This document shows, one piece after another, positions 34,417 through 45,817 of a DNA stretch of 64,000 nucleotides. The first letter of the stretch is position 1. Each line of letters starts with the position of its first letter. The translations under genes and the position numbers were made by a program. The notes under the pieces are model-generated. The model did not search any database, was not told the origin of the DNA, and saw only the letters and a program-made list of their open reading frames with translations. The DNA comes from Antedon mediterranea. Its lineage: Eukaryota > Echinodermata > Crinoidea > Comatulida > Antedonidae. The stretch lies in assembly GCF_964355755.1 (NCBI RefSeq), contig NC_092677.1, positions 6,579,001 to 6,643,000 of the forward strand, read 5' to 3'.

Positions 34417-35432
34417 TCTATATATAAATTTACGTAAGGGCAAAATTCGGTAAATCGCGCTTTACTTCTAGAATTTTTACTCGATGGTATATAAAGTTGG
34501 TTCGTACTTTCGGTACTGATTTTAACCACCTGATGTAACCCTGTTTACTAATTAAATTAAGTTAGATAATTAGTTATTGACGATTAAAACGAATTTAGGT
34601 TCAACGATTTGCCCCAAATAGGGGTGTTTTCCGATCGTGGTATACACTGTCTAATAATGGATGTCCATCTTGAAAAATACCCGCCACAAAAATGCGAGGA
34701 GGCTTCGCATTTTCCTATCTCCTCCTACGATAATTGTTTTTAATAGCTGAAAACCGGTTGAACAGCTAGAGTACAGCATCATAATGTTGAAGACAGGCCG
34801 ATTTTCTTTAAAAAATACTATTTTGATTTAATATACGATTATACAAATGTATTGATTTGCGATGAATGGAACATCCCAATCTCTCAGTCTGCCAGAGTTT
34901 GGTTTAACACAAGTAGGTAAATTTATGAGCCCTTGGTTTAACACATACGGTAGGTAAATATATGGGCCCTTTGAGAATAAACTTGAACAATACTGTAAAT
35001 ACATAATTACCTATTTTTGGTCCTCATTTGAATCGAAAATTTCTTACTGTGAATGTTCGTACTGTTGATGTAATATAAAAATATATACAAATAAACTTAT
35101 TACTGAGATTGTGGATAGGCTCTACTGTTAGATATATAAACACATTATTATATAAAAATAAACTATACTGACAGTTCCTTCTCAACGTTTGTATTAATTA
35201 ATAATTACCAAAAATATAAACGTCGTAGTGGTGTATCGTGACTATATTTCAATCGATTATGACAGTGACAGTTTTAACAAAGTATTAAATCGCAAATGTT
35301 TTACTGTATTTAGAGGTATATTAATTATAGGCCTATAAAACATGAAAAAAATATTTCGTTACTGAGTGCATAAAGAATATATTTAAAAATTGTTCCTCTT
35401 TGCACCTATCCGCTTTCCCATCCCTCAACCCT
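34417..35432 (+). mobile_element. Helitron-like element, copy 2, 3' truncated
   Basis: Begins TCTATATATAAATTTACG after an A and is the inverse of 19857-21488 minus the LINE insertion. It contains the hairpin AAAATGCGAGGAGGCTTCGC...TTTT. It stops at CCCTCAACCCTAA, about 260 bp short of the hairpin-CTAG end seen in the other copies. The short open frames inside are by-products. Confidence 0.8.
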
Positions 35433-35586
35433 AAAACTCCCTGATTAGAACATGATTAGGCTAAAATTATAGTAGTAAATACATACAAATGTTATTGTCC
35501 GGCTTTATTTCACTATAAGGACATACACATTACGTCATAACTCTTGTCGCTCATTGGTTGCTTGTTACGATTGCGCTTACGTCTCT

Positions 35587-35638
35587 TGCGAAAGTTGACT
35601 TCAAGTCAACTTTCGTAAGAGACGTAAGAAACGTGACG
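35587..35638. repeat. About 52-bp near-perfect palindrome
   Basis: Arms CTTACGTCTCTTGCGAAAGT and its inverse meet at GACTTCAAGTC. It lies in the right subterminal region of the 2.2-kb element. Confidence 0.75.
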
Positions 35639-35888
35639 CAAGGGCGTTCATTCAAGCGTAAGATAAAAAATCCCGGTTTCCTGTAAAATCGGAAGAAAAC
35701 GTCGTAACGCAACAATTGTTAGGTCATCGGTTTCCTGTAAAATCGTTTGTCGTTACCATTTTTCTTACGTTGCGTCGATTTTATAAATTTTCGATCGTAA
35801 TCGGTTTCCTGTAAAATCCGCATTTCTTACGACAAATCGACGTAGTCGCAACAAAAGTGATGTTCTTACGTCGACAGGAAACCAGCCT

Positions 35889-35962
35889 TAATCCGTCGCT
35901 TGTAGTCATCATTTGAGTTTCGCTTACGTCCCTTGCGTTGCGTCCTAGTGTAAACCGAGCAT
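35889..35962. mobile_element. Family A MITE, right half of the interrupted copy
   Basis: TAATCCGTCGCTTGTAGTCA to GCGTCCTAGTGTAAACCGAGC completes the copy begun at 33610. Confidence 0.78.
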
Positions 35963-36204
35963 TCTTATCGTATAAATAATTCAGAAAAATAATGCATCAT
36001 CTGTATTTTTATTGCGGAAGGTGATATTTCCTATTTCCGATTTATTAATGATTAATTTTACAATCTTTAACACATTTGTACACTATTGTAATTTTAATGT
36101 AAATACGACAAGGATGACGTGACGACGATGCACGCTAAAAAAATCCCTTTACGAATACATGCTTAAATCAGTGCATTATGACGACGTATAAGACAGTAAA
36201 ATAA

Positions 36205-36384
36205 AGGCCAATTTACACAGACGAGCGGTAACGGTAAGCGGGAAACCGCGTAGCTTTTCCCACGTAGAAACTATAATATATCCTGAATGCGTTTCCGCTC
36301 CGCGTTTTGTGTAAATATCAGAAGAAATAAAATAGTATATATTGTTTCCACTTACCGTTACCGCTCGTCTGTTTAAATTGGCCT
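36205..36384. mobile_element. Harbinger-like MITE, copy 2
   Basis: 180 bp from AGGCCAATTTACACAGACGA to TCGTCTGTTTAAATTGGCCT. Inverted ends of about 40 bp include GCGGTAACGGTAAGCGG. TAA flanks it at 36202-36204 and 36385-36387. It is shorter than the copy at 2096-2365 but shares TTTCCGCTCCGCGTTTTGTG-type interior sequence. Confidence 0.86.
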
Positions 36385-36808
36385 TAATGACGAGAATATG
36401 AAATTAATTTGTTTTCATGTAGTTCACTGTCGAGGAAACTTATATAACTTTCAGTTTATAAAAGAGCCAGGGCACATATTTAGATACCACTATAATTTTA
36501 GTTTAACATAGTTTTGCGTTTGCTTTGCTATAGGCATATTAATTATCTGATATTCGAATGCATATCAGTTTATTCTGTTGAGATACTTATTTTCACTAAT
36601 GATATTTGTGGTGTAAAATTGACACAATTTGTTTTTAGAATATTATTTAAATAAGCATCGTCATGATTAATAGTAGATGTATTATAATATAGTTGGTTAT
36701 AATTATATTATATTTAATTAAGTTTCTCTTTTGTATATTTTGATTAAGACAGGACCACAATGTAAAACAGATACACTGTTATCTGATTGTTTTATCCTGT
36801 ATAAATAT
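36385..36808. other. No gene recognised
   Basis: AT-rich spacer between the MITE and the TTA microsatellite. Confidence 0.5.
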
Positions 36809-36809
36809 A

Positions 36810-36893
<84 letters not shown>

Positions 36894-36928
36894 TATTAGT
36901 GTTATTATTATTATTATTATTTATTATA
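36809..36928. repeat. (TTA)n microsatellite, about 120 bp
   Basis: About 36 TTA units interrupted twice by TTAGTGTTA, which suggests duplication of an interrupted block. Confidence 0.95.
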
Positions 36929-37324
36929 AGCAGCAGAGAAGAGTGTTCTTTCTTCCTTGATTATAAGTATAGATTCTGCATGTTGCATACTCTGCCGGCA
37001 GGTATTTAAATACTATACATGTGTATTGATGGTTGTAATGTTAATTGTTGCTATTATTACTGGACTCCTACGATATCTACAAAATATATCTCAAATGTTG
37101 ATAGTATAACATCGTCATCGTCGTAGAGTATATACTAGATTGTGGATTGCTACTCTTTGACCTCATGTAAAGTAATGCACTTCTCTCAGGTTTGTTATAC
37201 GTTTATTTATTGATTGATAGGCCTGCAAATAGTGGTTATTTCTATCACAGTAATGCTAGCTACGTTGCAGACGCAACAAGATTATGCATGCTTTAGTCAA
37301 TAACCGGTTTTATTTCATTCATCA

Positions 37325-37400
37325 TGTAGTAGTAATAACAATAATAATGGTAGTCTTATATAGCGCCTAATACAATGTTTCTAAGCGCTTTACACACAAA
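37325..37400 (-). mobile_element. LINE 3'-end remnant
   Basis: On the minus strand GTAAAGCGCTTAGAAACATT, GGCGCTATATAAGACTACC and a TTATTATTGTTATTACTACT tail form the typical 3' UTR end of a CR1/L2-type LINE. The minus strand of 52370-52395 has a similar CGCGCTTTATAAATCGAAC. Confidence 0.5.
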
Positions 37401-37597
37401 ATGATCCATAAAATATCCTAAGATAACCAACATTTCATTTACACCGTTCCGTTCTCTAGCACTTCGAAGCTCCCGCGTGAGAGCTCACCGAATCAGTATT
37501 CACGAAAGGCATCTGTCTATCGTATCCTACCAAAATAAGAACAAATATGTTGTCTAATATTGTTACGGGTAAATGAATGTAGTGTAATTATTATATA
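37401..37597. other. No gene; possible upstream part of the LINE remnant
   Basis: The GC-richer GCTCCCGCGTGAGAGCTCACC may belong to the same decayed LINE. No intact frame is seen. Confidence 0.35.
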
Positions 37598-39040
37598 CTA
37601 GATGGTACGCTCGCTTCGCTCGCGTACCATCTAGGTCGTGCCCACAGATGGTTCTCGAATACATAATAATTTCAGCGTTAAAAAACTGGCGATTTCAAAT
37701 GTACGTACCGCAGGACAATAATACATGTCGTTTACAGGAACGAATAAATAGACACTGTGATTTATTTACTCAACTAAAATTAGCACCCTATTACTTCCGA
37801 AAGAGAAACTTGTCACAAAATAAGACCAATTGTTTAAGTCAAATTTAAACAAACTTAATTTGTGTTTTGTATGTAACATTAGGGTTGAGGGATGGGGAAG
37901 AGGATGGGTGCAAAGAGGAACAATGTTAAAATATATTCTTTATCCATTTAGTAACGAAATATTAATTGCTTTCATGTTTTACAAATAATATACCACTAAA
38001 CACAGTAAAACATTGCGATGTAATACTTTGTTAAAACTATCACCGTCCTAGTCGATTGAAATAGTACAGCACATGTAACGATACATCACCACGACGTGTA
38101 TATGTTTATAATATAATGTAAAACAATTTGTGAAAACCACCTCTATTCGGGGAAAATCATAAATTCGATTTAATCGTCAATAAATATTAAATTATCTAAT
38201 TCAACTTAATTAGTAGGCCTAATGGTTTTCAATTGTTTCTTAGAGCCAATTCATACTTAAGTTGGTTCCTACCCTACCCACCAAAGTTGTTCTGCGTTTA
38301 AGGCATGTGATGTACCGTAGGCCTATTCTCTACTGGTTTTACAACGCTACTCATGCCAGTGAGGGAAAGGTGATGATGTGGGTGGTTTAACTGCAATAAT
38401 AAAGATTTGTACATAATATACGGCGAGTGAAAACGCTAGCTCATTATCCGTTTAAAAAAAAATTATATCCAACCTCTGCAGCACAGATTAAAAACAAAAA
38501 TGGATCGAATTTCGAGTATACAGTACTGTACTTGCCTTTACGACGCCTGAGGGAATAGACACTTGTGAAACAGAGATTGGAATGTTCCATTCATCGCAAA
38601 TCAATACATTTGTATAATCGTATATTAAATCTATCAAAATAGTATTTTTTAAAGAAAATCGGCCTGTCTTCAACATTATGATGATGTACTCTAGCTGTTC
38701 AACCAGTTTTCAGCTATTAAAAACAATTATCGTAGGAGGAGATAGGAAAATGCGAAGCCTCCTCGTATTTTTGTGGCGGGTATTTTTCAAGATGGACATC
38801 CATTAGACAGTGTATACCACGATCGGAAAACACCCCTATTTGGGGCAAATCGTTGAACCTAAATTCGTTTTAATCGTCAATAACTAATTACCTAACTCAA
38901 TTTAATTAGTAAACAGGGTTACATCAGATGGTTAAAATAAGTACCGAAAGTATGAACCAACTTTATATACCATCGAGTAAAAATTCTAGAAATAAACCGA
39001 GATTTACCGAATTTTGCCCTTACGTAAATTTATATATAGA
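37598..39040 (-). mobile_element. Non-autonomous Helitron-like element, copy 3
   Basis: On the minus strand, 5' TCTATATATAAATTTACG is preceded by A, and the 3' hairpin plus CTAG is followed by T. 37598-38110 matches 19597-20105, and 38565-39040 matches 21010-21488. The middle (38110-38560) differs and contains a diverged second version of the 5' subterminal region (CTCTATTCGGGGAAAATCAT). It lacks the LINE insertion. Confidence 0.8.
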
Positions 39041-39159
39041 TACATTTTTATTTTTATTTTAAATATTAAGAATTTTATGTTTCGAACTTAAAAAAAATGG
39101 TATCTAGTTTTGAATTAGTTTGATTGAAATATTTAACAATAAACTTCATTTAGATCGTA

Positions 39160-39370
39160 TGTTGGTATTTGACCACAGTAAGCCTACTGGGCTTAAATCT
39201 TTTTATGGAATGTACAACACTAGTTGCATGCAGCATTCTATACAAGCTGTCTCACTTTTGCATATTAAAATGTCAAGATGTAGTAAAATCAGTTAGACCG
39301 GTCCCCTTGCATAACACTAATTGGCTACCTATCATGTTGTAGATTCGTTAACATAAATAAATTGCTGCTG
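39160..39370 (+). pseudogene. Decayed LINE reverse-transcriptase remnant
   Basis: The translation VPLHNTNWLPIML near 39298-39345 matches the conserved LHWLPI block that follows the polymerase domain in LINE ORF2. Several in-frame stops follow. Only this block is convincing. Confidence 0.45.
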
Positions 39371-39851
39371 TGGTATAAGATCGTTTAGTTTATTTTATTG
39401 TATACAATTACAATGTTACTGTACTTGAAACAGCACACTCTAAATGTTATTCTTGTCAAAGACAGGAGTAAAAATGTGAAAAGCCAACATCGTTGGCAGT
39501 ACTCTAATGTAATTTCATTTTTTATTATTTTTTTTTTACACTTTAAAGTCTGTGGGACAATTTCATTACAAAGGTTCATCCTGGATGTTACTCCACCAAT
39601 ACAAACCCTACGTTTACCCGGGTACAACCATATTGTATGTTTGTTTGTTTTATTGGTTTCACCACACATTTTAAAATAAAAGAAAACAATAACAAGTTGC
39701 AAAAAGAAAATTACAAAAAAATGTGAAACCACAGGTTCGCCTAACGTTCACATATGTTCATACATAAGGTTATTTTTTTACAACCAAGTAGGCCTACTCT
39801 CTTAAAACGTTTTCCGACATTACGCTTTCCACGATTTGTTTCCATAGTTTT
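39371..39851. other. No gene recognised
   Basis: Overlapping open frames of about 100 codons occur on both strands at 39385-39732. Both are low-complexity, and neither resembles a known protein. Confidence 0.4.
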
Positions 39852-39957
39852 AGTCGCGTGCAACTTGACTCTAGCTCACTATGTCGGTCGGTCGGTCGGT
39901 AAACACTAACTTGAGCATGCGACTGCAGCCATGTATATTATATTGTATATGGCCTTG
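39852..39957. mobile_element. Family B MITE, complete ends
   Basis: AGTCGCGTGCAACTTGACTC at the left and GCATGCGACT at the right. Three and a half GGTC units lie between, followed by the CATGTATATTATATTGTATATGGCC tail. Confidence 0.76.
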
Positions 39958-41672
39958 ATCTCTTTTGGGCAGGATGGTTTGTAATTGTGCTAAAGTCTAC
40001 ATTTTTTTCTTTTTAAATCTTTTTTTATTCGATTTATCTAGCGTCTTTGGTTTTCTGTTGTTTTTTTTACTCTCTTCTAAGCTTCCTTCATTGTTTGACT
40101 ATTTGGTGTATCATCCGATAGTCTAAGTATGTGTCCATACCATTTTGATCTTCTTCGTTTTATTCTTTTACAACCAAATAGGAATACTTTAATTCAGGAG
40201 AACGATATAAACATATCTTCATCTGAGTGGAATGTATCGTAGGACTATAAATAGATTTTATACATTTTATTATATTTCTTATTCCGACCGTTTTCAACGG
40301 CACGCTTTAAAGTCCGGGAGGTCTGGAGTTTTACATCAGCAACGTTTTAATTTTAATCCGATACAATCATAACCAGACAATCCTAGCTTTTGTCATTTGT
40401 TACACTAAAACTAAATTAAATCTTCTTATATCTCATGTTTACACTTTAAAGCACGGAAATATTGTAATTGATGATTTAACTTGCTTCATAGTGTGGGTCT
40501 AAAGTGATTCGTTGTTACTGAACCTAGTAACCGTGTGTGCTGTTTGTTTTTTTGACAATAAAATGAAACTGAAAGAAAATATTACCATTTCCTGATACAA
40601 GTTCCGAGTTTTCACGCTGCTGCTCTAGCCCGCTACGTCCCATTAGGACTACTCAATCAGAAGCTAAAGCAAGCAGCAGTTATAGTTCTAAGGACGACAG
40701 TTTTGCGAAAATGGAAACTCCACTATAATTTATTGATTCCAGCTGCTACAGTAGACCCAAAAAACGTCTGGGAAAAGAGTCTATTAGGACATGTCATGCT
40801 AAAATTACAAATCCCAAAGCATTTCTGGTACTGTCAGATATTCATTGAATTATTATCAAAACAGTCCAACCATTAAAGTTTGTGTTTGTAATAGGATACT
40901 TCACACTTGAAATATCTAGGGTGATGAAGTGACCCCCAGACTTGACCTTAGCAATAAAATTAACTAAAGTGACAGAAATTGAGTATTTAAAAAAAAAATA
41001 TTTATTCACATATAAAAAGAGAAAAGAAACCCAAAAACCATGGTCTGACAGACAATTTAAGTATTTGTTGCTTTAAATTACATTTTTTTTCAGGTAAAAT
41101 AACTATTATGTGACAATAAAATGACACATTAAAAAACATTTGAAATAAACAATATTTTTCAATAAGCGAGCAGCGTTTTTTGTAAGAAATATTTCTTGTT
41201 TAGAAGTAGATTGATGGTTATTTTTGTGTAGCTAGAAGCAGCCTGTACATTTCATGATACTATATATCTATTATTAGATATTGCATATTATATTGAATCA
41301 AAACTGACCATATTTCTATGCTAGTGTATTGAATTTATAGTGTGATCCTGCCACAATACTATACAGGAAAAAGGGAACAATACATACAAAAAAACCACGT
41401 TACAACAATACACCTGAAACTTGAACCCCGCAGTTATATTTTTATTTTGTTATCGTAATTAATCATACTTGTTTTAATGGGATTACTTTCCTTGTGAATA
41501 ATAGACCTAGATTAAAATTTAATCACAATATTTGATTACATATGGTATAAGAAAATTAAATTATAATTTCATTCATTAAATATTAATAAACAACAAATAA
41601 TAAAGTAACATCGTCGCGTGCGTTTATTAATGCCGTTTATAGTAAATAGTAGAGTCAACAGTATTACAGTCG
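39958..41672. other. No gene; possible retroelement tail at 40540-40590
   Basis: GACAATAAAATGAAACTGAAAG (40553-40574) is the kind of tail seen at LINE 3' ends. The rest is AT-rich with no supported feature. Confidence 0.35.
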
Positions 41673-42058
41673 TGCTTTGTTCCCGCTATGACACAAGCGC
41701 ATCTACTTACGGAAATCATTTATCTTGCGTTGCGTTTTTACGACGCAATCTACGCAACGTAAGAAAATGCCATTCCAATCATTGTGTTTGCCCCGCCTGC
41801 GTGAAATAAAACCTGCGATTTTTCATTTCATTTATTTATTCGACCAACAAAACATATATACATAGGCCTACAATGTACAAAGATGAAATTGGTCAGGGAC
41901 TGCTGAAGTAATATAATTACTGTAACTACAAGATTCAGCAGTCCCATGATCTTCTGTTTTGTCGTCGGTTCCCACTTGTGTGGCAATACCTCAGGTTGCG
42001 TCAATACGTCGCTGCGCTGCGTTCTAGTGGGAACCACACTTAAGTGGGAACCAAGCTG
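41673..42058. mobile_element. Family A MITE, interrupted copy
   Basis: The left half (41673-41820) contains AATCTACGCAACGTAAG and TTTGCCCCGCCTGCGTGAAA, inverse of 7643-7857. The right half (41961-42058) ends GTTCTAGTGGGAACCACACT. Between them 41822-41960 is an insertion with TTTATTTATTCGACCAAC and an inverted GACTGCTGAAGTA...TTCAGCAGTC. The 80-codon minus-strand frame is a by-product. Confidence 0.68.
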
Positions 42059-43169
42059 TACAGTTGTCATGTGTGGTGTCGATCGATATGACGAAAGTGT
42101 AAGATAGAGAGAATGTACTTTAAAACATCCTTATAGTCCAACACAGATATTCAGATTCTGATTTTAAAAAATTCATCCATTTTCTGAAATTAGTTTCCGT
42201 AAGATACTTTATAGGCATGTTCAACATACTATATAGTCTGTGACCATGGTTCTATTGACTAATCCCTAACAACTGTTTTATAGTCAATGTTTCAGCTAAT
42301 TGCTCCACGGAAACCATTTTCAAAACCGGTATTGACGATTGAGATTAGTATTCTCTTTCTCAACAGTAACGGACCTTATGGCATTACATATAAACAATAA
42401 TTAAATTAATATTTAGACTACATTTTCGAAACAATCAGCGTTGTGTTAGCTGATCAATCATAGAGAATTGAACAACGCCGTCCTCCGCTCCCTGAAGAAT
42501 AAATGTAGCTTTGTTTAAGCGTGGTTCTTAAATCCATCTCGTCGTGATTGGTCTTAATCCAATTGAACCCAAACTTAATCGTATTTATGTAAGTGACAAT
42601 GATGGTTTAGGACAATCTTCTACAACCAATCATCTTACTAATAATACATTGCAAGCACAACTTCGTGATTCTTACGCATTTCTAACAGTACCTTTCAGGA
42701 AAACAACTGTCCAAAAAATTATCTGTCAACTTGTTGAAGAGGTAGTAACAGTCATATGTGGATAGTTAAAATGTGTTCTAATGATACCCTTAATCTACTA
42801 TATCTCCATTTTTCCTAATTGAAAGGGATCTAGGATTTCATGTATCGATTTAATTGCGGGGTTTAATAAGTACAACTGTAAGCTATGACTCTTTATAAAT
42901 TATTTACTTTTTCTGATGCTTTTGTTATTACTTTTGGGTATTAGAGTAAATCCGCTGTACTGATTCTGAAGTTTACGATTTAATTGAATTGACGGTTAGA
43001 TCTTTTTAATACTTAAGCGCACATTCACACTTGTTCCGTTTCACCGAATAAAAAAAAAATGCATTATATGATTTCCCATTATATAACAAAAAGCGGCAGG
43101 CGAATGTAGCTTTTTGTATTTTAAACATTTCCTATAAATAATTTGTCTAATGTAGTTTTTATTTACAAA
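42059..43169. other. No gene recognised
   Basis: The open frame at 42544-42765 (73 codons) begins in a TCGTGATTGGTC family A-like trace and matches nothing I know. Confidence 0.4.
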
Positions 43170-43173
43170 TTAA

Positions 43174-43308
43174 GCTCTTTTTACACTATCAAATTAGTTT
43201 GAAAAAAAGTATGATATGCCAAAATATGGTATAGATTTGACAAACTTGTGTCCATATATGGGCACAACACATTTACACATAAAGTTTGATAGTGTGGACA
43301 GATGTTTA
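43174..43308. mobile_element. Family C MITE
   Basis: GCTCTTTTTACACTATCAAA and TTTGATAGTGTGGACAG are inverted ends, with TTAA at 43170-43173 on the left. GTGTCCATATATGGGCACAA is shared with the other copies. The right flank is mutated to TTTA. Confidence 0.7.
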
Positions 43309-43649
43309 CTCGTGTATTTTGAACTAATGGCAGTAAATTGAAAGTTTCATTTACAGATATTTTATTAATTTGAAAATTTAATTTTTAATTTTAATAAAAA
43401 ATGTATTGTACTGTTGTATTGAGGTGTGGAGAAAACAAATCCAAACTAACAAAACGTTGAGGCAATAAGAAACTTCTTACTGACGTTTCTACAAAAATGT
43501 AAATAGTTAATTATTGCAATGTTTTATCGAAACCTGCAATAAAGTTAGGCTATTTAATATTGTATACGATTAAAACGCATGGTAAGTATTGTTCCATCCA
43601 TGTACGAGTTAGTTACTTAAATTAATATATATTTATATATGTATATAGA
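43309..43649. other. No gene recognised
   Basis: AT-rich spacer. Confidence 0.5.
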
Positions 43650-43718
43650 CTTGCACTGATGAAGGGCTACTGTTGCCCGAAAGCTCTGCTAACTTTTCTG
43701 GCCCTTCATCAGTGCAAG
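43650..43718 (+). ncRNA. Hammerhead-like motif in an inverted repeat (Penelope-type)
   Basis: CTGATGA (43656-43662), a GGGC/GCCC stem II (43664-43667 with 43675-43678), GAAA (43679-43682), a minimal GC-TCT-GC stem III and UA (43690-43691) follow the order of a hammerhead ribozyme core. Penelope-like retroelements carry such type-I hammerheads at their termini. The motif is enclosed in a perfect 18-bp inverted repeat (CTTGCACTGATGAAGGGC and complement, 43701-43718). Stem I cannot form in cis from the immediate flanks (the bases next to the core are A and A), so activity is doubtful. No Penelope coding sequence is seen nearby. Confidence 0.5.
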
Positions 43719-43743
43719 TGAGGGAATTTGGATAAAGTCATAG

Positions 43744-43762
43744 CATATATATATATATATAT
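43744..43762. repeat. (TA)n microsatellite
   Basis: A short run of TA repeats just after the hammerhead-like inverted repeat. Confidence 0.8.
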
Positions 43763-44322
43763 GCACATAGGCATAGAATGTATAAATGTTGTTATTAATA
43801 ATCCATTTAAAAATCGATGTACAACAACAACCATCTTTTGACTAACTTTCTATATATCGTTTTACTAATGCTTGCAATGCAATAAAACTATATCCTATCT
43901 GCTTTTTAATGCGAATGATTGATTTTACAATAATTAAAGAATAAAGACGTTAAATGTTAAAGAATAGGATAGCAAACGTCAATAATTTATGATATTAGGG
44001 CTGCTGCAAAAGCGTTATCAGACAGTTGGTTTTAAATAATAATAAGAATATGATAACATGGTGATCTAATAGCGCTTAATGTTCAAAGCCTCTAAACCCT
44101 TCACATAGTTTCCCCAATCATGTTTTGATCAAATACACACCTATAATGCCGAGCCAGTAATCAGCTCAGCTGTGTTTTGATATTACAAGCTGCCCATTTC
44201 AATCAGAATATATTTGTATAAGGCTTACAACTTGATATAAGTTATTTCGATTGTTGAAACCGCTTCATTTTGTCGTTTTAAGAGACAAAATGGAACAATT
44301 ATTGTAGGCCTATAGTTTACAA
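43763..44322. other. No gene recognised
   Basis: AT-rich, no features. Confidence 0.5.
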
Positions 44323-44366
44323 GAGTGGAGCTGTAGCTTAGTGGTTAACATGCTTACCTTCCAATC
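44323..44366 (+). mobile_element. SINE tRNA-like head fragment
   Basis: GAGTGGAGCTGTAGCTTAGTGG matches a polymerase III box A (TAGCTTAGTGG) and the head of the type S SINE at 48335. It is cut after CTTCCAATCT by a family D fragment, so box B is missing. Confidence 0.6.
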
Positions 44367-44375
44367 TATTTTGTC

Positions 44376-44475
44376 ATTAGAAAACCTTTTTTTTTTCAAC
44401 AGAAGTGATTAACTTTATTAAAACTACAAAATAACGTCTGTTAGAAGTCTGATTTAATTAATCTTTATTTTTCAT
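44376..44475 (+). mobile_element. Family D MITE fragment (right part)
   Basis: CAACAGAAGTGATTAACTTT, AAACTACAAAATAACGTCTG and TCTTTATTTTTCAT match the right half of the short subfamily. The terminal GGGACAATACATCTTTAA is lost. Confidence 0.6.
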
Positions 44476-45735
44476 AAAAACAATACAACTTAGGCCTATT
44501 CACTTTAGGTTTTCCATTATTAAAAAAAAATAAAATTAAGCAGCAGAAAGATTCGGTGTTTTGAAAGAATAGTAGCTCAACCAAATAGTCTCCGCGGGTC
44601 ACTGTTGATCTACAAACCTACCTACTGGATGTGTCAAAAGTTGATTTGAGTAACTCCTGATCTGTAATGTATACGGCATAATCGACATTTATTCCCCAGG
44701 CTTGAAAAACATGATATCTTCCTGAAATTATCGAAATTTGTATTTCCCTGTAATTATCAAAATGCAAACTCTCCATTCGATAATTAGGCCTACAGGTAAA
44801 GTGTAAAGGTGTTTTGATAAATGTAGTCATATAATCGTTTTCCCCAATGAGTCAATCATCAGAAATACAATATTCTATGAATTGTTTCTGCCCTTTACCT
44901 GATTCTATCAACTTAATTTAACAGTAAATATGATCTTAAATTAAGTTTAATACACGGTTAAAGCAAAATTAGAGTGAGTCGAGTTATTATTTATACATTC
45001 GAACCTATTTAGGCTTACTTTAAGGCCAATTTCTATTGATCATACTATCCAATAATTATCGATCTATAGTTTCCCCTATGTTTTATTTTTTGTATTTTAT
45101 TTGTGTTACACGAGCATGTTGAAAATAAGCACTTTCTTATCAGCTAGGGATAGATCAAATTACACAGTTAACATCTCTGTTCTTTTGTACACAAATGTTG
45201 TAAATAAGGAGCATTTAAAAAAAAAATATGAATGGTAAATCGTTTTCCTGTAAATACCTAAGCCTGATAGTGGCCTTTGTTATTTGTGAGATTCCATGTT
45301 TTTCATAAAATTCAAACCCGACTAGTATTCCAAAACTGTGTCAAGTCTTTTTTTTATGAAAATGTATCTACAGAACTAAAACAATTCAACCTGGAGGTAA
45401 AAATGATATTTGTTTGGATTTTTAGTAACGTGATTTCTTTATTTAAATACCAAACAACCAGAAAAAGTGTGTGTTCAAATAAATAATTTAACATGATTTT
45501 TCCAATCCACGGAAATCAATTTCCATGTCTCTAAGATCATGCAATTATATTCTGAAAACAGTAGGGCCTAGACGTCATTAAAATTTGTTTGTAAAATTTC
45601 ATTTGGGCTCAAATGTTTAAAGAAACGATAGAAATTTAGATTATCATCTATAAACCCACTTAACTTTCCATGTGCCTAGATTTGAGTGGATTAACTTTCC
45701 ATACGTAAACATAGTGCGTAGTGAATTTTTACTTT
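44476..45735. other. No gene recognised
   Basis: AT-rich. Open frames at 44618-44830 and 45277-45486 have no recognisable motifs. Confidence 0.45.
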
Positions 45736-45817
45736 ACAGCTCACTATGTTGGTCGGTCGGTCGGTAAACACTAACTTAAATTTGAGCACGCGACTGCAGC
45801 CATGTATATGGCCTTGT
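45736..45817. mobile_element. Family B MITE
   Basis: ACAGCTCACTATGTTGGTCG, then GGTC units, ACACTAACTTAAATTTGAGC, the right end GCACGCGACT and the CATGTATATGGCCTTG tail. Confidence 0.72.

Larger units (their letters stand above)
33676..35888. mobile_element. 2.2-kb Harbinger-like element with TAA duplication
   Basis: A perfect 26-bp inverted repeat begins AGGCTGGTTTCCTGTCGACG at the left end, and its complement closes the right end. TAA lies at 33673-33675 and 35889-35891. Family A copies elsewhere (AGTTCAAATAATCC at about 24477) show the unoccupied site with a single TAA, confirming the boundaries. The subterminal part repeats CGGTTTCCTGTAAAATC three times (35670-35820). No transposase frame is seen. 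A Helitron-like copy occupies 34417-35432. Confidence 0.88.

Noticed and set aside
36809-36928. CRISPR-like regular repeat
   Set aside because: It is a simple TTA microsatellite in a eukaryotic sequence.
44323-44366. Functional tRNA gene
   Set aside because: Only a box A-like head is present; box B and the acceptor-stem pairing are absent. It fits a SINE head.
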